A stretch of DNA of 56,845 bases, from contig CAZNFJ010000007.1 in NCBI GenBank assembly GCA_964572685.1, forward strand, positions 1 to 56,845, read 5' to 3'. The notes beneath the pieces were generated by a model. The model was not told where the DNA came from. It saw only the letters and a program-made list of their open reading frames with translations, and searched no databases. The DNA comes from UBA2653 sp964572685 (lineage in GTDB: Bacteria; Pseudomonadota; Gammaproteobacteria; Legionellales; Legionellaceae). Within the stretch, counting starts at the first letter, position 1, and each line of letters begins with the position of its first letter. The translations under genes were made by a program, and so were the position numbers. This document shows, in pieces, positions 1-8,151 of the stretch.

Positions 1-43
1 GATAGTGTGGGGTTTCCCCATGTGAAAGTAGGTCATCGCCAGG
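1..43 (+). rRNA. rrf: 5S ribosomal RNA, 3' end only
   Basis: The first 41 bases are identical to positions 145-185 of the complete 5S gene just downstream. This is therefore the 3' part of a 5S rRNA whose beginning lies off the left edge. It ends in the 3' half of the closing helix (TCGCCAGG) and runs into a T-rich stretch. The rest of an rrn operon probably lies to the left; that is inferred. Confidence 0.85.
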
Positions 44-72
44 CTCTTTTTTTTACTGTTTTTATCCTTTTT

Positions 73-187
73 CTTGGCGACTAAAGCGGTTTGGTACCAC
101 CTGAATCCATCTCGAACTCAGAAGTGAAACAAACATGCGCCGATGATAGTGTGGGGTTTCCCCATGTGAAAGTAGGTCATCGCCAAG
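73..187 (+). rRNA. rrf: 5S ribosomal RNA, complete second copy
   Basis: The ends CTTGGCGA (73-80) and TCGCCAAG (180-187) are exact reverse complements and form helix I of a 5S rRNA of about 115 nt. The interior carries the typical ACCTGAATCCATCTCGAACTC-like loop and the conserved 3' half. It lies about 30 bp after the previous 5S end, separated by a T-rich spacer, so this rrn operon ends in tandem 5S genes. A run of T at 188-193 may help end transcription. Confidence 0.9.
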
Positions 188-295
188 TTTTTTCTCTTTA
201 TATTCTCCTTTTTATTTTCTAAATTCTTGAGCCAACTAATTTAAATTCTTTTAACTAAACGTTAAAATAAAATTTTTTATTAAGGTTTCAAATTC

Positions 296-985
296 ATGCC
301 GCTCAATCAAAATGATGAAATTATCATTGATGACATTCCTATTCATATTCAAAGAAAAAAGCATTTTAAACGTCTATCGATTAAAGTTCATCCATATCAA
401 GGTGTTGTTTTAAATGCTCCGTTATATATGTCTATACGTATTATTGAGACATTTCTAGCTGCTGCAGGTCCATGGATTAGAAAACACTATCAATCAATAG
501 AACCCTTATATTTTCAGCAAGGTGAGAAACATGCTTTTTTAGGAGTTCATTACCCACTCAATCTTATTATCTGTCATTCAAAATCAGATGTTGTTCTCGA
601 TAATCATCAATTAAATATTTATAGCCAAAGATTCGACAGTCAAATAGTTAAAGAACAACTGCATGGTTTTTATCAAAGACAAGCGCATGTATTATTTCCA
701 TCACGTGTTCTAAGCTGTATGAAACTGACTCCTTGGGTGAAAAGTATGCCTAAACTTAAATATCGATTTATGACTTCTCGCTATGGAAGCTGCTCGAGTT
801 TGGGAAATATTTCTTTAAATATTCATTTAATCAAGGCAAAAACGGAACTGATTGATTATGTAATTTTACATGAGCTTTGCCATATTCAAGAACATCATCA
901 TGGACCTCAATTTTATCAATTAATGGAGGAGGTTATGCCGAATTGGCGGTCGTTGAAAGCGGAATTAAAACGATTTATATTCTAA
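296..985 (+). CDS. YgjP-like (M48/DUF45) zinc metallopeptidase-domain protein
   Basis: This 229-residue protein is of the YgjP/WLM-like family, formerly DUF45, and is predicted to be a cytoplasmic zinc-dependent peptidase. The zinc site is visible as HELCH at residues 192-196, with a likely third ligand in the HHHGPQF stretch (about H202). This matches the family pattern HExxH followed by an H-[ST]-P-x-F-like motif. An N-terminal IQRKKHFKRLSIKV segment resembles the family's usual start. A weak AAGG (281-284) precedes the ATG. It has no obvious operon partner: rRNA lies upstream and the next gene starts about 80 bp later. The physiological substrate of this family is poorly known. Family assignment is firm; cellular role is not. 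Confidence 0.85.
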   Translation: MPLNQNDEIIIDDIPIHIQRKKHFKRLSIKVHPYQGVVLNAPLYMSIRIIETFLAAAGPWIRKHYQSIEPLYFQQGEKHAFLGVHYPLNLIICHSKSDVVLDNHQLNIYSQRFDSQIVKEQLHGFYQRQAHVLFPSRVLSCMKLTPWVKSMPKLKYRFMTSRYGSCSSLGNISLNIHLIKAKTELIDYVILHELCHIQEHHHGPQFYQLMEEVMPNWRSLKAELKRFIF

Positions 986-1066
986 ATGTTCTTATACATT
1001 AAGTTTTTAGATCTTGTTTTTATTTGAATTCAACTTTAGACTAAAAAGATTGTCGATTATTGGACT

Positions 1067-2020
1067 TTGTTTTTGTTTAAACGCGCATTTCTATTGTTGA
1101 TTATGATTGCTTTGAGCGTGTTTTCTGCTTGTCAGTGGAAAACCAAACGAAGTTATTCTGGTTATACCGATACCCTTTATCTTTATATATCTTCTCCGAC
1201 ACAAGGTTACTTTAATAAAAAATTCGTTGAAAAGGGGCAATCCTTCAGAAAGAAACAAATTCTTTATGAATTGGATAGCATGCCGGATCAGGCTCAATAT
1301 CAAGCTGCTAATGCTCAATATTTGCAAGCTAAAAAGATATATGTTGATTTGAAGCGCCCTAAACGCTCTCCAGAAATTGCTGCTATTGAATATCAAATTG
1401 AGCAGATCAATGCCAATATTTCCAAAACCAACATGCATTTAACTAGATTGTTAAAATTACAACAAAAACAATTTGTCGATCCGGATACCGTGTACACACA
1501 ACAAAAATCTTTGGAAGAACTGCAGTTTCAAAAAAAACAATTGCAAGAAAACCTTAAATTAGCTCACATGGGTGCAAGACGTTATCAAATTCAAGCCCAA
1601 GGCGAGGCGATGATGGCCGCTCAGTTTCGTATGCAGGAAATTGAATGGGACCTGGCTCATAAAAAAGCTTCAGCTCCAAAAGATGGCTATGTCTTTGATA
1701 TTTTTTACTCAATTGGTGAATTAATCCCCGCTAATAAACCAGTAATGAGTGTGGTTTTACCTGAAAACAATTATATTGAATTCTTTGTTTCCGCCAAGGA
1801 TATTCATGATTTTAAGTTTGATCAAGAAATAGCTTTTCAATATTATGGTGAAAAAATATGGCATGGTGCTCATATTAACTATATTTCCCAAACGGCAGAA
1901 TATATGCCACCTGTTTTATATACCCAAGAACATCAAGATGAACTGGTTTTTCGCGTTCGAGCTCATCCGGACTTAGATGAGCGATTTATCTTGGGTCAAC
2001 CAATTTTGATTCGGCCATGA
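1067..2020 (+). CDS. HlyD-family membrane-fusion (adaptor) protein, probable lipoprotein
   Basis: This 317-residue periplasmic adaptor matches the HlyD/YbhG/EmrA type. A basic, hydrophobic N-terminus (residues 1-21) ends in VFSAC, which looks like a lipobox with Cys22 as the lipidated residue, although Phe at -3 is atypical. A biotinyl-lipoyl-like first half (KGQSFRKKQILYELD) is followed by a long coiled-coil hairpin (about residues 75-195), the second lipoyl half (ASAPKDGYVFDI) and a beta-barrel. The start is TTG at 1067; TTG at 1073 is also possible, and the ATG at 1103 would remove the basic n-region. Its end overlaps the ABC ATPase by 4 bp. It most likely links the inner-membrane ABC transporter to an outer-membrane channel that is not encoded here. 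Confidence 0.85.
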   Translation: MFLFKRAFLLLIMIALSVFSACQWKTKRSYSGYTDTLYLYISSPTQGYFNKKFVEKGQSFRKKQILYELDSMPDQAQYQAANAQYLQAKKIYVDLKRPKRSPEIAAIEYQIEQINANISKTNMHLTRLLKLQQKQFVDPDTVYTQQKSLEELQFQKKQLQENLKLAHMGARRYQIQAQGEAMMAAQFRMQEIEWDLAHKKASAPKDGYVFDIFYSIGELIPANKPVMSVVLPENNYIEFFVSAKDIHDFKFDQEIAFQYYGEKIWHGAHINYISQTAEYMPPVLYTQEHQDELVFRVRAHPDLDERFILGQPILIRP

Positions 2021-2934
2021 TAAAACCAATGGCCATTGATGTAAAAAATATAGTGAAATCCTTTGCTGGAAAACCTGTTGTCAATGGCTTAAATATTCAA
2101 GTTAACCAAGGTGAAATTTTTGGGTTTTTGGGTGCGAATGGCAGCGGGAAAACCACCTCGATTCGTCTGATTTGTGGGTTACTTACCCCTGATGCTGGTG
2201 AAGGAACTTGTATTGGTTATGATGTTTTAACACAATCATCATTGATTAAAAGAAATGTGGGCTATATGCCGCAGAAATTTAGTTTATATCAAGAACTTAC
2301 AGTTTTAGAAAATTTACAATTTATTGCTCAAATTTATGATATTAAAGATGCTCATCAAATAATAATTGATGTGATGGATGAGTTAAGTCTGACACCTCGT
2401 GCCAAGCAGCTTGCTTCTGAATTATCTGGAGGTTGGAAACAGCGATTGGCATTGGCTTGTTGTTTGATTCACCAACCTAAACTTTTATTATTAGATGAGC
2501 CTACTGCTGGCATAGATCCTTTGGCGCGTCGAGATTTTTGGGATTTGATACATCAATTAAGCTTGCGAGGTGTGACTACTTTAATGTCGACACATTATAT
2601 GGATGAAGCCGAGCGTTGCCATCGTCTAGCTTATTTGTCTAATGGCGAAGTTATTGCTCAAGGAAATGTGGCTCAAGTTATTGAGTCAACAAGGCTTATT
2701 ACCTTTTTAATCAGTGGCGACCTAAAGGCTGAATTATTAAACTCACTAAAGAGCATGGACGGTGTTGTTCAGGCAGCGTGGTTTGGTCGACATTTTCATG
2801 TCTGTTGTTATGATGAAAAAAAGGTAGAACTCAGTTTAAAAAAACTGTGTTTAAGTTCTTCTTTTGACTATGAAGTCATCCCTTCAAGTTTGGAGGATGC
2901 ATTTATTGCACTGGGGCAAAAAAAGAATGAATAA
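2017..2934 (+). CDS. ABC transporter ATP-binding protein (export, YbhF/CcmA type)
   Basis: This 305-residue nucleotide-binding subunit has Walker A GANGSGKTT, a Q-loop near MPQKF, signature LSGGWKQRLALA, Walker B LLLLDEPT and an H-loop (MSTHYMDEAE). The C-terminal 80 residues form the extra domain common in ABC-2 exporters. Unlike E. coli YbhF, which has two fused ATPase halves, this has a single cassette, so a homodimer is expected. It is translationally coupled on both sides, with a 4-bp overlap with the HlyD-like gene and an 8-bp overlap with the permease. It powers efflux of an unidentified substrate, with drug or lipid-like compounds plausible from the family. Confidence 0.92.
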   Translation: MIKPMAIDVKNIVKSFAGKPVVNGLNIQVNQGEIFGFLGANGSGKTTSIRLICGLLTPDAGEGTCIGYDVLTQSSLIKRNVGYMPQKFSLYQELTVLENLQFIAQIYDIKDAHQIIIDVMDELSLTPRAKQLASELSGGWKQRLALACCLIHQPKLLLLDEPTAGIDPLARRDFWDLIHQLSLRGVTTLMSTHYMDEAERCHRLAYLSNGEVIAQGNVAQVIESTRLITFLISGDLKAELLNSLKSMDGVVQAAWFGRHFHVCCYDEKKVELSLKKLCLSSSFDYEVIPSSLEDAFIALGQKKNE

Positions 2935-4057
2935 TTTTTTTTCATGGTCGAGATTGCTGGCAGTGATGAAGAAAGAGTTCATGCAAATGCGCCGTGATAA
3001 GGCTACTTTTGCCATGATGATAGGCATTCCGTTAATTCAATTGATTTTGTTTGGTTTTGCCATAGATTTGAATCCTAAACATTTGCCTGCCGCAGTTGTG
3101 ATGCAACAACCGAATCCCATCGCTCAAGATGTGTTGCAGCGTATGGAGCAATCTCAATATTTCACATTCATCAAGGAACATACGACCCTTCAAGAAGCTA
3201 AACATAAGTTGCTCACTAATCAAGTTAAATTTGTGGTTTATTTTCCACCGCAATTCTATCGAGATGCCGCTAAGGGGTTAATGCCGTCTATTTTACTTTT
3301 AGTCGATGGTAGTGATCCTATTGCCGCAGGAAGACCAACAGCAGTTTTTAATGATCTTTCTCAAATCGTTGGACGTGATCGCTTTAGGTTTTTAAACTTA
3401 CCTGAGGATAATCGGGTATATAAAACCGTAGTTTTATCAGCATTTAATCCGGAAATCAAAACTGCTTTTCATATTGTTCCTGGCTTGATGGGCGTGGTAT
3501 TAACGATGACCATGGTAGTCGTTACTGCGTTGGCGATTACTCGAGAATTTGAGCGTGGGACAATGGAAATGTTATTGGCAACGCCATTAAAACCCTTAGA
3601 GGTGATGATTGGAAAAATTTTGCCTTATGCTGTGGTTGGATATATTCAAGTGACTTTGATTCTCATTTTAGGACGATTACTTTTTCACTTGCCCATGAAT
3701 GGCTCCTTTATTTTGCTATTCCTCATATGTTTCCCATTTATTTGTGCCAATTTAGCCATGGGCTTAACATTTTCCACATTGGCGACCAATCAATTGCAGG
3801 CTATGCAAAGTGCGATGTTTTTCTTTTTACCTTCTATTTTATTATCAGGCTTCATGTTTCCATTTCAGGGCATGCCGCAATGGGCACAAAACTTAGGCAA
3901 TTGCTTACCGTTAACTCATTTTTTAATTATTGTACGTGGCATCATCTTACGTGGGAATGGATGGGCTGAAATTTATTCTGAATTGTTGTACATTTTGGCT
4001 TTTATGTTCGTGGTGATGGTGATAGCTTATAAACGTTACCGTAATACATTAGATTAG
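2927..4057 (+). CDS. ABC-2 type transporter permease
   Basis: This is a 376-residue inner-membrane permease of the ABC-2/YbhS-YbhR family. An N-terminal helix (about residues 27-45, MMIGIPLIQLILFGFAI) is followed by a large periplasmic loop and about five more helices in the C-terminal half. It contains the family-typical TREFERGTMEMLLATPL segment. The start at ATG 2927 (MNNFFSW) is preferred over in-frame upstream codons because it lies just inside the ATPase end (8-bp overlap). With one permease and one ATPase, the transporter is probably a homodimer of each. It forms the export pump with the HlyD-like and ATPase genes. Confidence 0.9.
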   Translation: MNNFFSWSRLLAVMKKEFMQMRRDKATFAMMIGIPLIQLILFGFAIDLNPKHLPAAVVMQQPNPIAQDVLQRMEQSQYFTFIKEHTTLQEAKHKLLTNQVKFVVYFPPQFYRDAAKGLMPSILLLVDGSDPIAAGRPTAVFNDLSQIVGRDRFRFLNLPEDNRVYKTVVLSAFNPEIKTAFHIVPGLMGVVLTMTMVVVTALAITREFERGTMEMLLATPLKPLEVMIGKILPYAVVGYIQVTLILILGRLLFHLPMNGSFILLFLICFPFICANLAMGLTFSTLATNQLQAMQSAMFFFLPSILLSGFMFPFQGMPQWAQNLGNCLPLTHFLIIVRGIILRGNGWAEIYSELLYILAFMFVVMVIAYKRYRNTLD

Positions 4058-4066
4058 GAAATTATC

Positions 4067-4783
4067 ATGAGTCAGATTATGACAGAGGTTGTCGAGTATT
4101 TTCATGGCGACATGAAATTGATAGGATTTTTAGCTTATCCCAAAAATGCAAAAAATTGTCCGGGCGTTTTAGTTGCTCATGATTGGGCTGGTTTAAATGA
4201 AGTCTATCAAAATCGTGCAATAGAACTTGCTCAACAAGGCTATGTCGCTTTTGCACTAGACATGTATGGTCAGGGACGTATCGGTCAAACCATAGAAGAA
4301 AGACAAACTTTAATGACACCTTTGGTACAGAATCGGCCCTTTTTACGAGAACGAGTATATGCCGGTTTTAATCATTTGCAAAATATTTCGTTTGTAGATA
4401 GCAATCGTTTAGGTGCGATTGGCTTTTGTTTTGGAGGTCTATGCGTTCTGGATTTAGCAAGAATGGGGGCTGATGTAAAAGGGGTTGTGTCTTTTCATGG
4501 GCTTTTAAGTAGCACGGAATCTTGTGCTCCTCAAGCGATCAAAGCCAATATATTGGTATGTCATGGTTATGATGATCCGATGGTCAAACCAGAAGATGTC
4601 ATGGGTTTCTGTGAAGAAATAAAGCAATTCGGTGCTAATTTTCAGGTGAATATGTATTCTCATACCATGCATGCATTTACGAATCCACAGGCTAATGATG
4701 CAGGGCTTGGCATTCTTTATCAACCCGAAACCGCTCAAAAATCTTTTCAAGCCATGCATGCTTTTTTTAGGGATATTTTGTAA
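4067..4783 (+). CDS. Dienelactone hydrolase family protein
   Basis: This is a 238-residue alpha/beta hydrolase. The nucleophile elbow is GFCFGG with Cys121, the cysteine variant typical of dienelactone hydrolases. The other likely triad members are an Asp in the HGYDDPMVK stretch and His202 in HTMHAF. The N-terminal VLVAHDWAGLN contributes the oxyanion-hole region. It is expected to be cytoplasmic. The true substrate is not predictable, since many family members hydrolyse unrelated esters or lactones. It lies 9 bp after the permease, and its TAA overlaps the next gene's ATG by one base, so it is probably cotranscribed with both. Confidence 0.9.
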   Translation: MSQIMTEVVEYFHGDMKLIGFLAYPKNAKNCPGVLVAHDWAGLNEVYQNRAIELAQQGYVAFALDMYGQGRIGQTIEERQTLMTPLVQNRPFLRERVYAGFNHLQNISFVDSNRLGAIGFCFGGLCVLDLARMGADVKGVVSFHGLLSSTESCAPQAIKANILVCHGYDDPMVKPEDVMGFCEEIKQFGANFQVNMYSHTMHAFTNPQANDAGLGILYQPETAQKSFQAMHAFFRDIL

Positions 4784-5775
4784 TGCATTTAGAGCTGCGC
4801 ATTTTAAAATTGTTGCCCTCTCTTGCGAAATGTATGCTTGCAAAAAATTGGAAGTTAGCATTGGCAGAATCTTGTTCTGGTGGAAAATTAGCTGCAACAT
4901 TAACCGCGCTTGCAGGCAGTTCCAAATGGTTTGATTTTAGTTTGGTGACTTATTCTAATGAAGCCAAAATGAACTTTTTGCAAGTCTCATCTGAACTTTT
5001 AGAAAAAGAGGGGGCGGTGAGCGAAGCTTGTGCATTGGCCATGGTCAGGGGACTTTCGACCTGTGATGACTTTCGATTAGCCATCACAGGGTTTGCAGGA
5101 CCAGATGGCGATGATGTTGGATTGGTTTTTATCGCTTGGCAAACACCAAATGAAGAAGTTAGAGTTCAAGCTTTTCATTTCCAGGGGACTCGAGAGCAAA
5201 TCATCACACAAGTCGTTTATCAATCATTGCGACGAATGGTGTTATCTAGTATGGAGCCTGTGGTGATGCCTTCGAAATGCTTTTTTGCTATCACAATAGA
5301 GCAAGAAGATATACAATTGCAATGTTTGCAAGTAGGTCTTAATCTCGGCTATGGAATAGATGAACTAGAACCTTTTAATAATTTACATTTAACATTGGTT
5401 TATCTTGGTCAACAGTCAATAGAACAATTACAAGATTTAAAAGAACAGGTAAAAAACACGCTATTAAATAAGCCTTTTTCTATTCATTTAAGCAGTTGTC
5501 AATTTTGGAAAAATTCAAAAGCTTTGGTGCTTGTTGCCGACCATGATCTCATGCCTCTAAATCATTTATATCGGGAGCTGGCTCCTTCATCACAAGATAG
5601 CTTTCGACCTCATGTAACGATAGCTAAAGGCATTAAACCATTGTCAGTGGGCGATATCTCTGTAAATATATCGTTTGAGGTTAAAGATTTTTCATTAATG
5701 CTGTCCTATGATGGTATTTTTTATATTAAGTATGCAAGCTGGAATTTATCGAATCAGGAGGAAAAAAATGACTAA
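4783..5775 (+). CDS. Fusion of nicotinamide-nucleotide amidase (PncC/CinA C-terminal) and RNA 2',3'-cyclic phosphodiesterase (ThpR)
   Basis: This is one continuous 330-residue frame carrying two unrelated enzymes. Residues 1 to about 158 are a CinA C-terminal/PncC domain with AESCSGG (28-34, catalytic Ser30), YSNEAK and TGFAGPDGD, which in the family deamidates NMN to NaMN in pyridine-nucleotide salvage. From about residue 165 a 2H phosphoesterase follows, with its two HxTx motifs HLTL (202-205) and HVTI (277-280), as in ThpR/LigT. No stop or frameshift separates them. It is coupled to the hydrolase upstream (TAATG) and overlaps the AhpD-like gene downstream by 8 bp. Both halves keep their catalytic residues, so both may be active. 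Confidence 0.88.
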   Translation: MHLELRILKLLPSLAKCMLAKNWKLALAESCSGGKLAATLTALAGSSKWFDFSLVTYSNEAKMNFLQVSSELLEKEGAVSEACALAMVRGLSTCDDFRLAITGFAGPDGDDVGLVFIAWQTPNEEVRVQAFHFQGTREQIITQVVYQSLRRMVLSSMEPVVMPSKCFFAITIEQEDIQLQCLQVGLNLGYGIDELEPFNNLHLTLVYLGQQSIEQLQDLKEQVKNTLLNKPFSIHLSSCQFWKNSKALVLVADHDLMPLNHLYRELAPSSQDSFRPHVTIAKGIKPLSVGDISVNISFEVKDFSLMLSYDGIFYIKYASWNLSNQEEKND

Positions 5776-6112
5776 AAATTTTAATGAGTACACACGCTAT
5801 TTGAGCATGGAAATCGCTAAACTTAGAAAAGAAATTCCAGAGGTTATGAGTGGTTTTTCACAAATGGCGCAAGGGGCGACTAAAGAGGGTGTTTTAGATA
5901 AAAAAACCAAGGAGTTGATTGCCATGGCGTTAGCTGTAGCCAATCGTTGTGATGGTTGTATCGGTTTTCACGCCCAAGCATTGGTGAAGCTCGAGGCAAG
6001 TCGCGAAGAGTTTATGGAAACTTTGGGAATGGCGATTTACATGGGTGGTGGACCTTCTTTAATGTATGCTGCAGAAGCTGTGGCGGCCTTTGAGGAATTT
6101 TCAAAAAAATGA
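5768..6112 (+). CDS. AhpD/carboxymuconolactone decarboxylase-like protein
   Basis: This is a 114-residue all-helical protein of the AhpD-like superfamily. The redox motif is CDGCIGFH (Cys61, Cys64, His68), matching the CxxCxxxH signature of alkylhydroperoxidase-type members rather than true decarboxylases. The start at 5768 is chosen because AGGAGG at 5757-5762 sits ideally before it. An upstream in-frame ATG at 5708 lies inside the previous gene without such a site. It overlaps the PncC-ThpR end by 8 bp, so it is probably the last gene of that operon. It may act in peroxide or thiol redox protection; the partner is unknown. Confidence 0.88.
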   Translation: MTKNFNEYTRYLSMEIAKLRKEIPEVMSGFSQMAQGATKEGVLDKKTKELIAMALAVANRCDGCIGFHAQALVKLEASREEFMETLGMAIYMGGGPSLMYAAEAVAAFEEFSKK

Positions 6113-6164
6113 GGTTGAACTGACAAACTGAAGCCAAATATTGCCCTGTTTTTGTTGTTTAAGC

Positions 6165-6647
6165 CTATATTTTTGAAACATGTAGTATTTTTTGGGCCAC
6201 GCCTTCACCTTTTTGGTGAATCGTTATATGTGGATTCTGATGGACTTGAGTGGGGCAAGGGTAATTTTCTTCTAATCCTTTTAATGCCACTTGCGCTACA
6301 CTCATTTGATTTTGATCTTCGGGCGTTAAATTGAGTTTTTGATAAGTTGCTTGAATTAAATCATACATTTGTTCAGCAGATATTGCTTTTTCAGGAGGCA
6401 AACAAAATAGAGGGGTTCCTTTTTGTTGTGATAGCTGATTTGCAATTCTAAGACTTTCCCAAATGCTTTCACCCGTGAGTAACAACACATTTCTGGCTGA
6501 ACGTGCCCAGGTCTGAGCACTCGCATCTGCCTTCATTTCCATGCGTGGAATATTTTGCGCAATGCTCATATAATGGGCAATGGAATCAGCAAAAATGAAG
6601 CTTGGTAGTAAAAATAAACCTAAAAAAATCCATTTAAGCTTGTTCAT
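6165..6647 (-). CDS. Secreted Rap1a/Tai-like domain protein
   Basis: This 160-residue protein has a clear signal peptide (residues 1 to about 20, MNKLKWIFLGLFLLPSFIFA). The C-terminal half has the spacing seen in Rap1a/Tai proteins: a Cys-Pro-rich start (FCLPPEKAISAEQM), a helical middle and an ALKGLEENYPCP end, with two cysteines that could form a disulphide. Rap1a proteins are immunity factors for type VI toxins in Serratia, but the fold is widespread in proteins without that role, and no toxin gene lies next to it. It overlaps the twin-TM gene upstream on the same strand by 14 bp. The domain call is from pattern only. Confidence 0.6.
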   Translation of the reverse strand: MNKLKWIFLGLFLLPSFIFADSIAHYMSIAQNIPRMEMKADASAQTWARSARNVLLLTGESIWESLRIANQLSQQKGTPLFCLPPEKAISAEQMYDLIQATYQKLNLTPEDQNQMSVAQVALKGLEENYPCPTQVHQNPHITIHQKGEGVAQKILHVSKI

Positions 6648-6867
6648 GAACGGGTCCTTGAGGTAAAATATCGTGCGATTGAATCCAACCGAAGTGGCTG
6701 GCTATTCCTAAAAATATAAAAAGCCCAATAGTGAGCATAATACGCCAGGTTAACATTTTGACAGTTTTCATCCCCTGGTTTCCTTCTTTAACCAAGTAAT
6801 ACAAACTGCTGCCTAATGCAAAAAAAATAGCAAAAAGAATAAAAATAATAACGATTTTGGATAACAT
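6634..6867 (-). CDS. Twin transmembrane protein (DUF2909 type)
   Basis: This 77-residue protein has two hydrophobic helices (about 4-24 and 44-62) joined by a short loop (YYLVKEGNQGMKTVKMLTWRI). Small proteins of this form lie next to SURF1 genes in many gammaproteobacterial cytochrome c oxidase clusters. That is also the arrangement here: it is divergent from SURF1, with about 38 bp between starts. Its function is not established; a role in oxidase assembly is inferred from context. Confidence 0.75.
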   Translation of the reverse strand: MLSKIVIIFILFAIFFALGSSLYYLVKEGNQGMKTVKMLTWRIMLTIGLFIFLGIASHFGWIQSHDILPQGPVHEQA

Positions 6868-6905
6868 TTGATATACTCTTGTCCACGTTAAAAGGTCACA
6901 TCATC

Positions 6906-7625
6906 ATGAAAATGAGTTTAACCAATTTTAGAAAAACTTTCATCTATTTAGAATATGTGATTTATAGTATTTTATTGTTCCTGCTGATGCAGCTTGGATT
7001 GTGGCAATTGCATCGAGCTGATGAAAAACAAACTATATTAAAACAATATCATCAAATGATGAAGAGTCCAGAAAAAATATGGCAAGCTGGCGACCTTGAG
7101 CCGATGGCATTTCAAAGAATATTGGTGGATGGTTCAACTTTGCCATTACGTTTTTATTTGGATAATCAATTTTATGAACATCGCATTGGTTATGATGTCT
7201 TAATTCCAGTGCAATTAGCAGATGATTCTATACTCATGGTGGATGCTGGATGGGTGTTGGCATCGACAGATCGTCAAGTTCTACCGAGACCAAAGCTCGC
7301 TTTTAAAAAAAATAACTGGAGGGGACAAGTTTATGTGCCCCCGATGCATCCAATTCAACTCGGTCGTTTTATGGATCATCAACAGAATCAATTATATGTG
7401 ATAGAATCCCTTGATTTTGCTGAATTGGAAAAAATATTGAAGCACCCTATTCATCATTGGGTTCTTCGTTTAAATCCAGAAAACAATAGCGCATTTCAAC
7501 GAAAATGGCAGATTATCAATGTAGCACCTCAGCGACACAAGGCTTATGCTTTACAGTGGTTTACGATGGCTTTGGTTGTTGTGGTGATTTTTTTATGGCG
7601 AGTAATTCATCATGCAAAAAAATAA
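6906..7625 (+). CDS. SURF1 family cytochrome c oxidase assembly protein
   Basis: This 239-residue inner-membrane protein has one helix near the N-terminus (about 14-36), a large periplasmic domain and one C-terminal helix (ALQWFTMALVVVVIFLWRVI), the standard SURF1/Shy1 topology. Recognisable pieces are LGLWQLHRADEK after the first helix, VDAGWVLAS in the middle and HKAYALQWF before the last helix. The family helps insert heme a into subunit I. The start is ATG 6906 with AAAGGT at 6891-6896; a TTG at 6879 is in frame but poorer. It overlaps the next gene by 14 bp. Confidence 0.9.
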   Translation: MKMSLTNFRKTFIYLEYVIYSILLFLLMQLGLWQLHRADEKQTILKQYHQMMKSPEKIWQAGDLEPMAFQRILVDGSTLPLRFYLDNQFYEHRIGYDVLIPVQLADDSILMVDAGWVLASTDRQVLPRPKLAFKKNNWRGQVYVPPMHPIQLGRFMDHQQNQLYVIESLDFAELEKILKHPIHHWVLRLNPENNSAFQRKWQIINVAPQRHKAYALQWFTMALVVVVIFLWRVIHHAKK

Positions 7626-8142
7626 TTTAAAGAAATATCGAAGTGTAATAATTTTAGTAGTTCTATTTTTCTTACCCATAGGGTCTGCATTTTATATTTT
7701 TTCACAGCCCATGCTTTTGAGGAAACTATCCACTACAAATTATGGTCAATGGGCGCCGCAATTAGATTGGCAATTAAATAAACCAAAAGCACGACCTTGG
7801 CAGTTGGTTTTATGGCAGAATGGTCCGTGCGAACAACAATGTATGCAGCAATTGGATCAATTGGCTCGGATTCGATTAGCGATGGGACGAAAGGTTTATG
7901 AATTGAGTCTGGTTCTTCTAGTTCCGGAAGGGATGCAACTTACCAAGCAACAAACGGATCAATTGAAAGATAATAATATTGATTATCAATATTTACCTCG
8001 TGAAAAGGTGCCGACTTGGAATAAAAATTTTCAAGTAAAACCTGTTGTGTTGTTTTCTCCAGAGCACTTGTCCATTTTGATGTATCCAAAGGATTTGGAA
8101 CCCAAAAAAATGTATCATGATTTGCAAGTACTAATCAAATAG
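7612..8142 (+). CDS. Membrane-anchored thioredoxin-like protein of the cytochrome oxidase assembly cluster
   Basis: This 176-residue protein has an N-terminal membrane anchor (about residues 10-30) and a periplasmic domain with a GPCEQQC motif. The CxxxC spacing is that of SCO copper chaperones, but the SCO-type distal His is not evident and sequence similarity is weak. Proteins in this position, between SURF1 and CtaA, are common in gammaproteobacterial oxidase clusters and usually unannotated. It overlaps SURF1 by 14 bp and lies 9 bp before ctaA. A copper or thiol role in oxidase maturation is inferred from context and the motif. Confidence 0.75.
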   Translation: MQKNNLKKYRSVIILVVLFFLPIGSAFYIFSQPMLLRKLSTTNYGQWAPQLDWQLNKPKARPWQLVLWQNGPCEQQCMQQLDQLARIRLAMGRKVYELSLVLLVPEGMQLTKQQTDQLKDNNIDYQYLPREKVPTWNKNFQVKPVVLFSPEHLSILMYPKDLEPKKMYHDLQVLIK

Positions 8143-8151
8143 GGTGGCGTA

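Noticed and set aside
4505..4900. Open 131-codon antisense frame over the dienelactone hydrolase end
   Set aside because: The sense genes have complete catalytic motifs; this frame has none.
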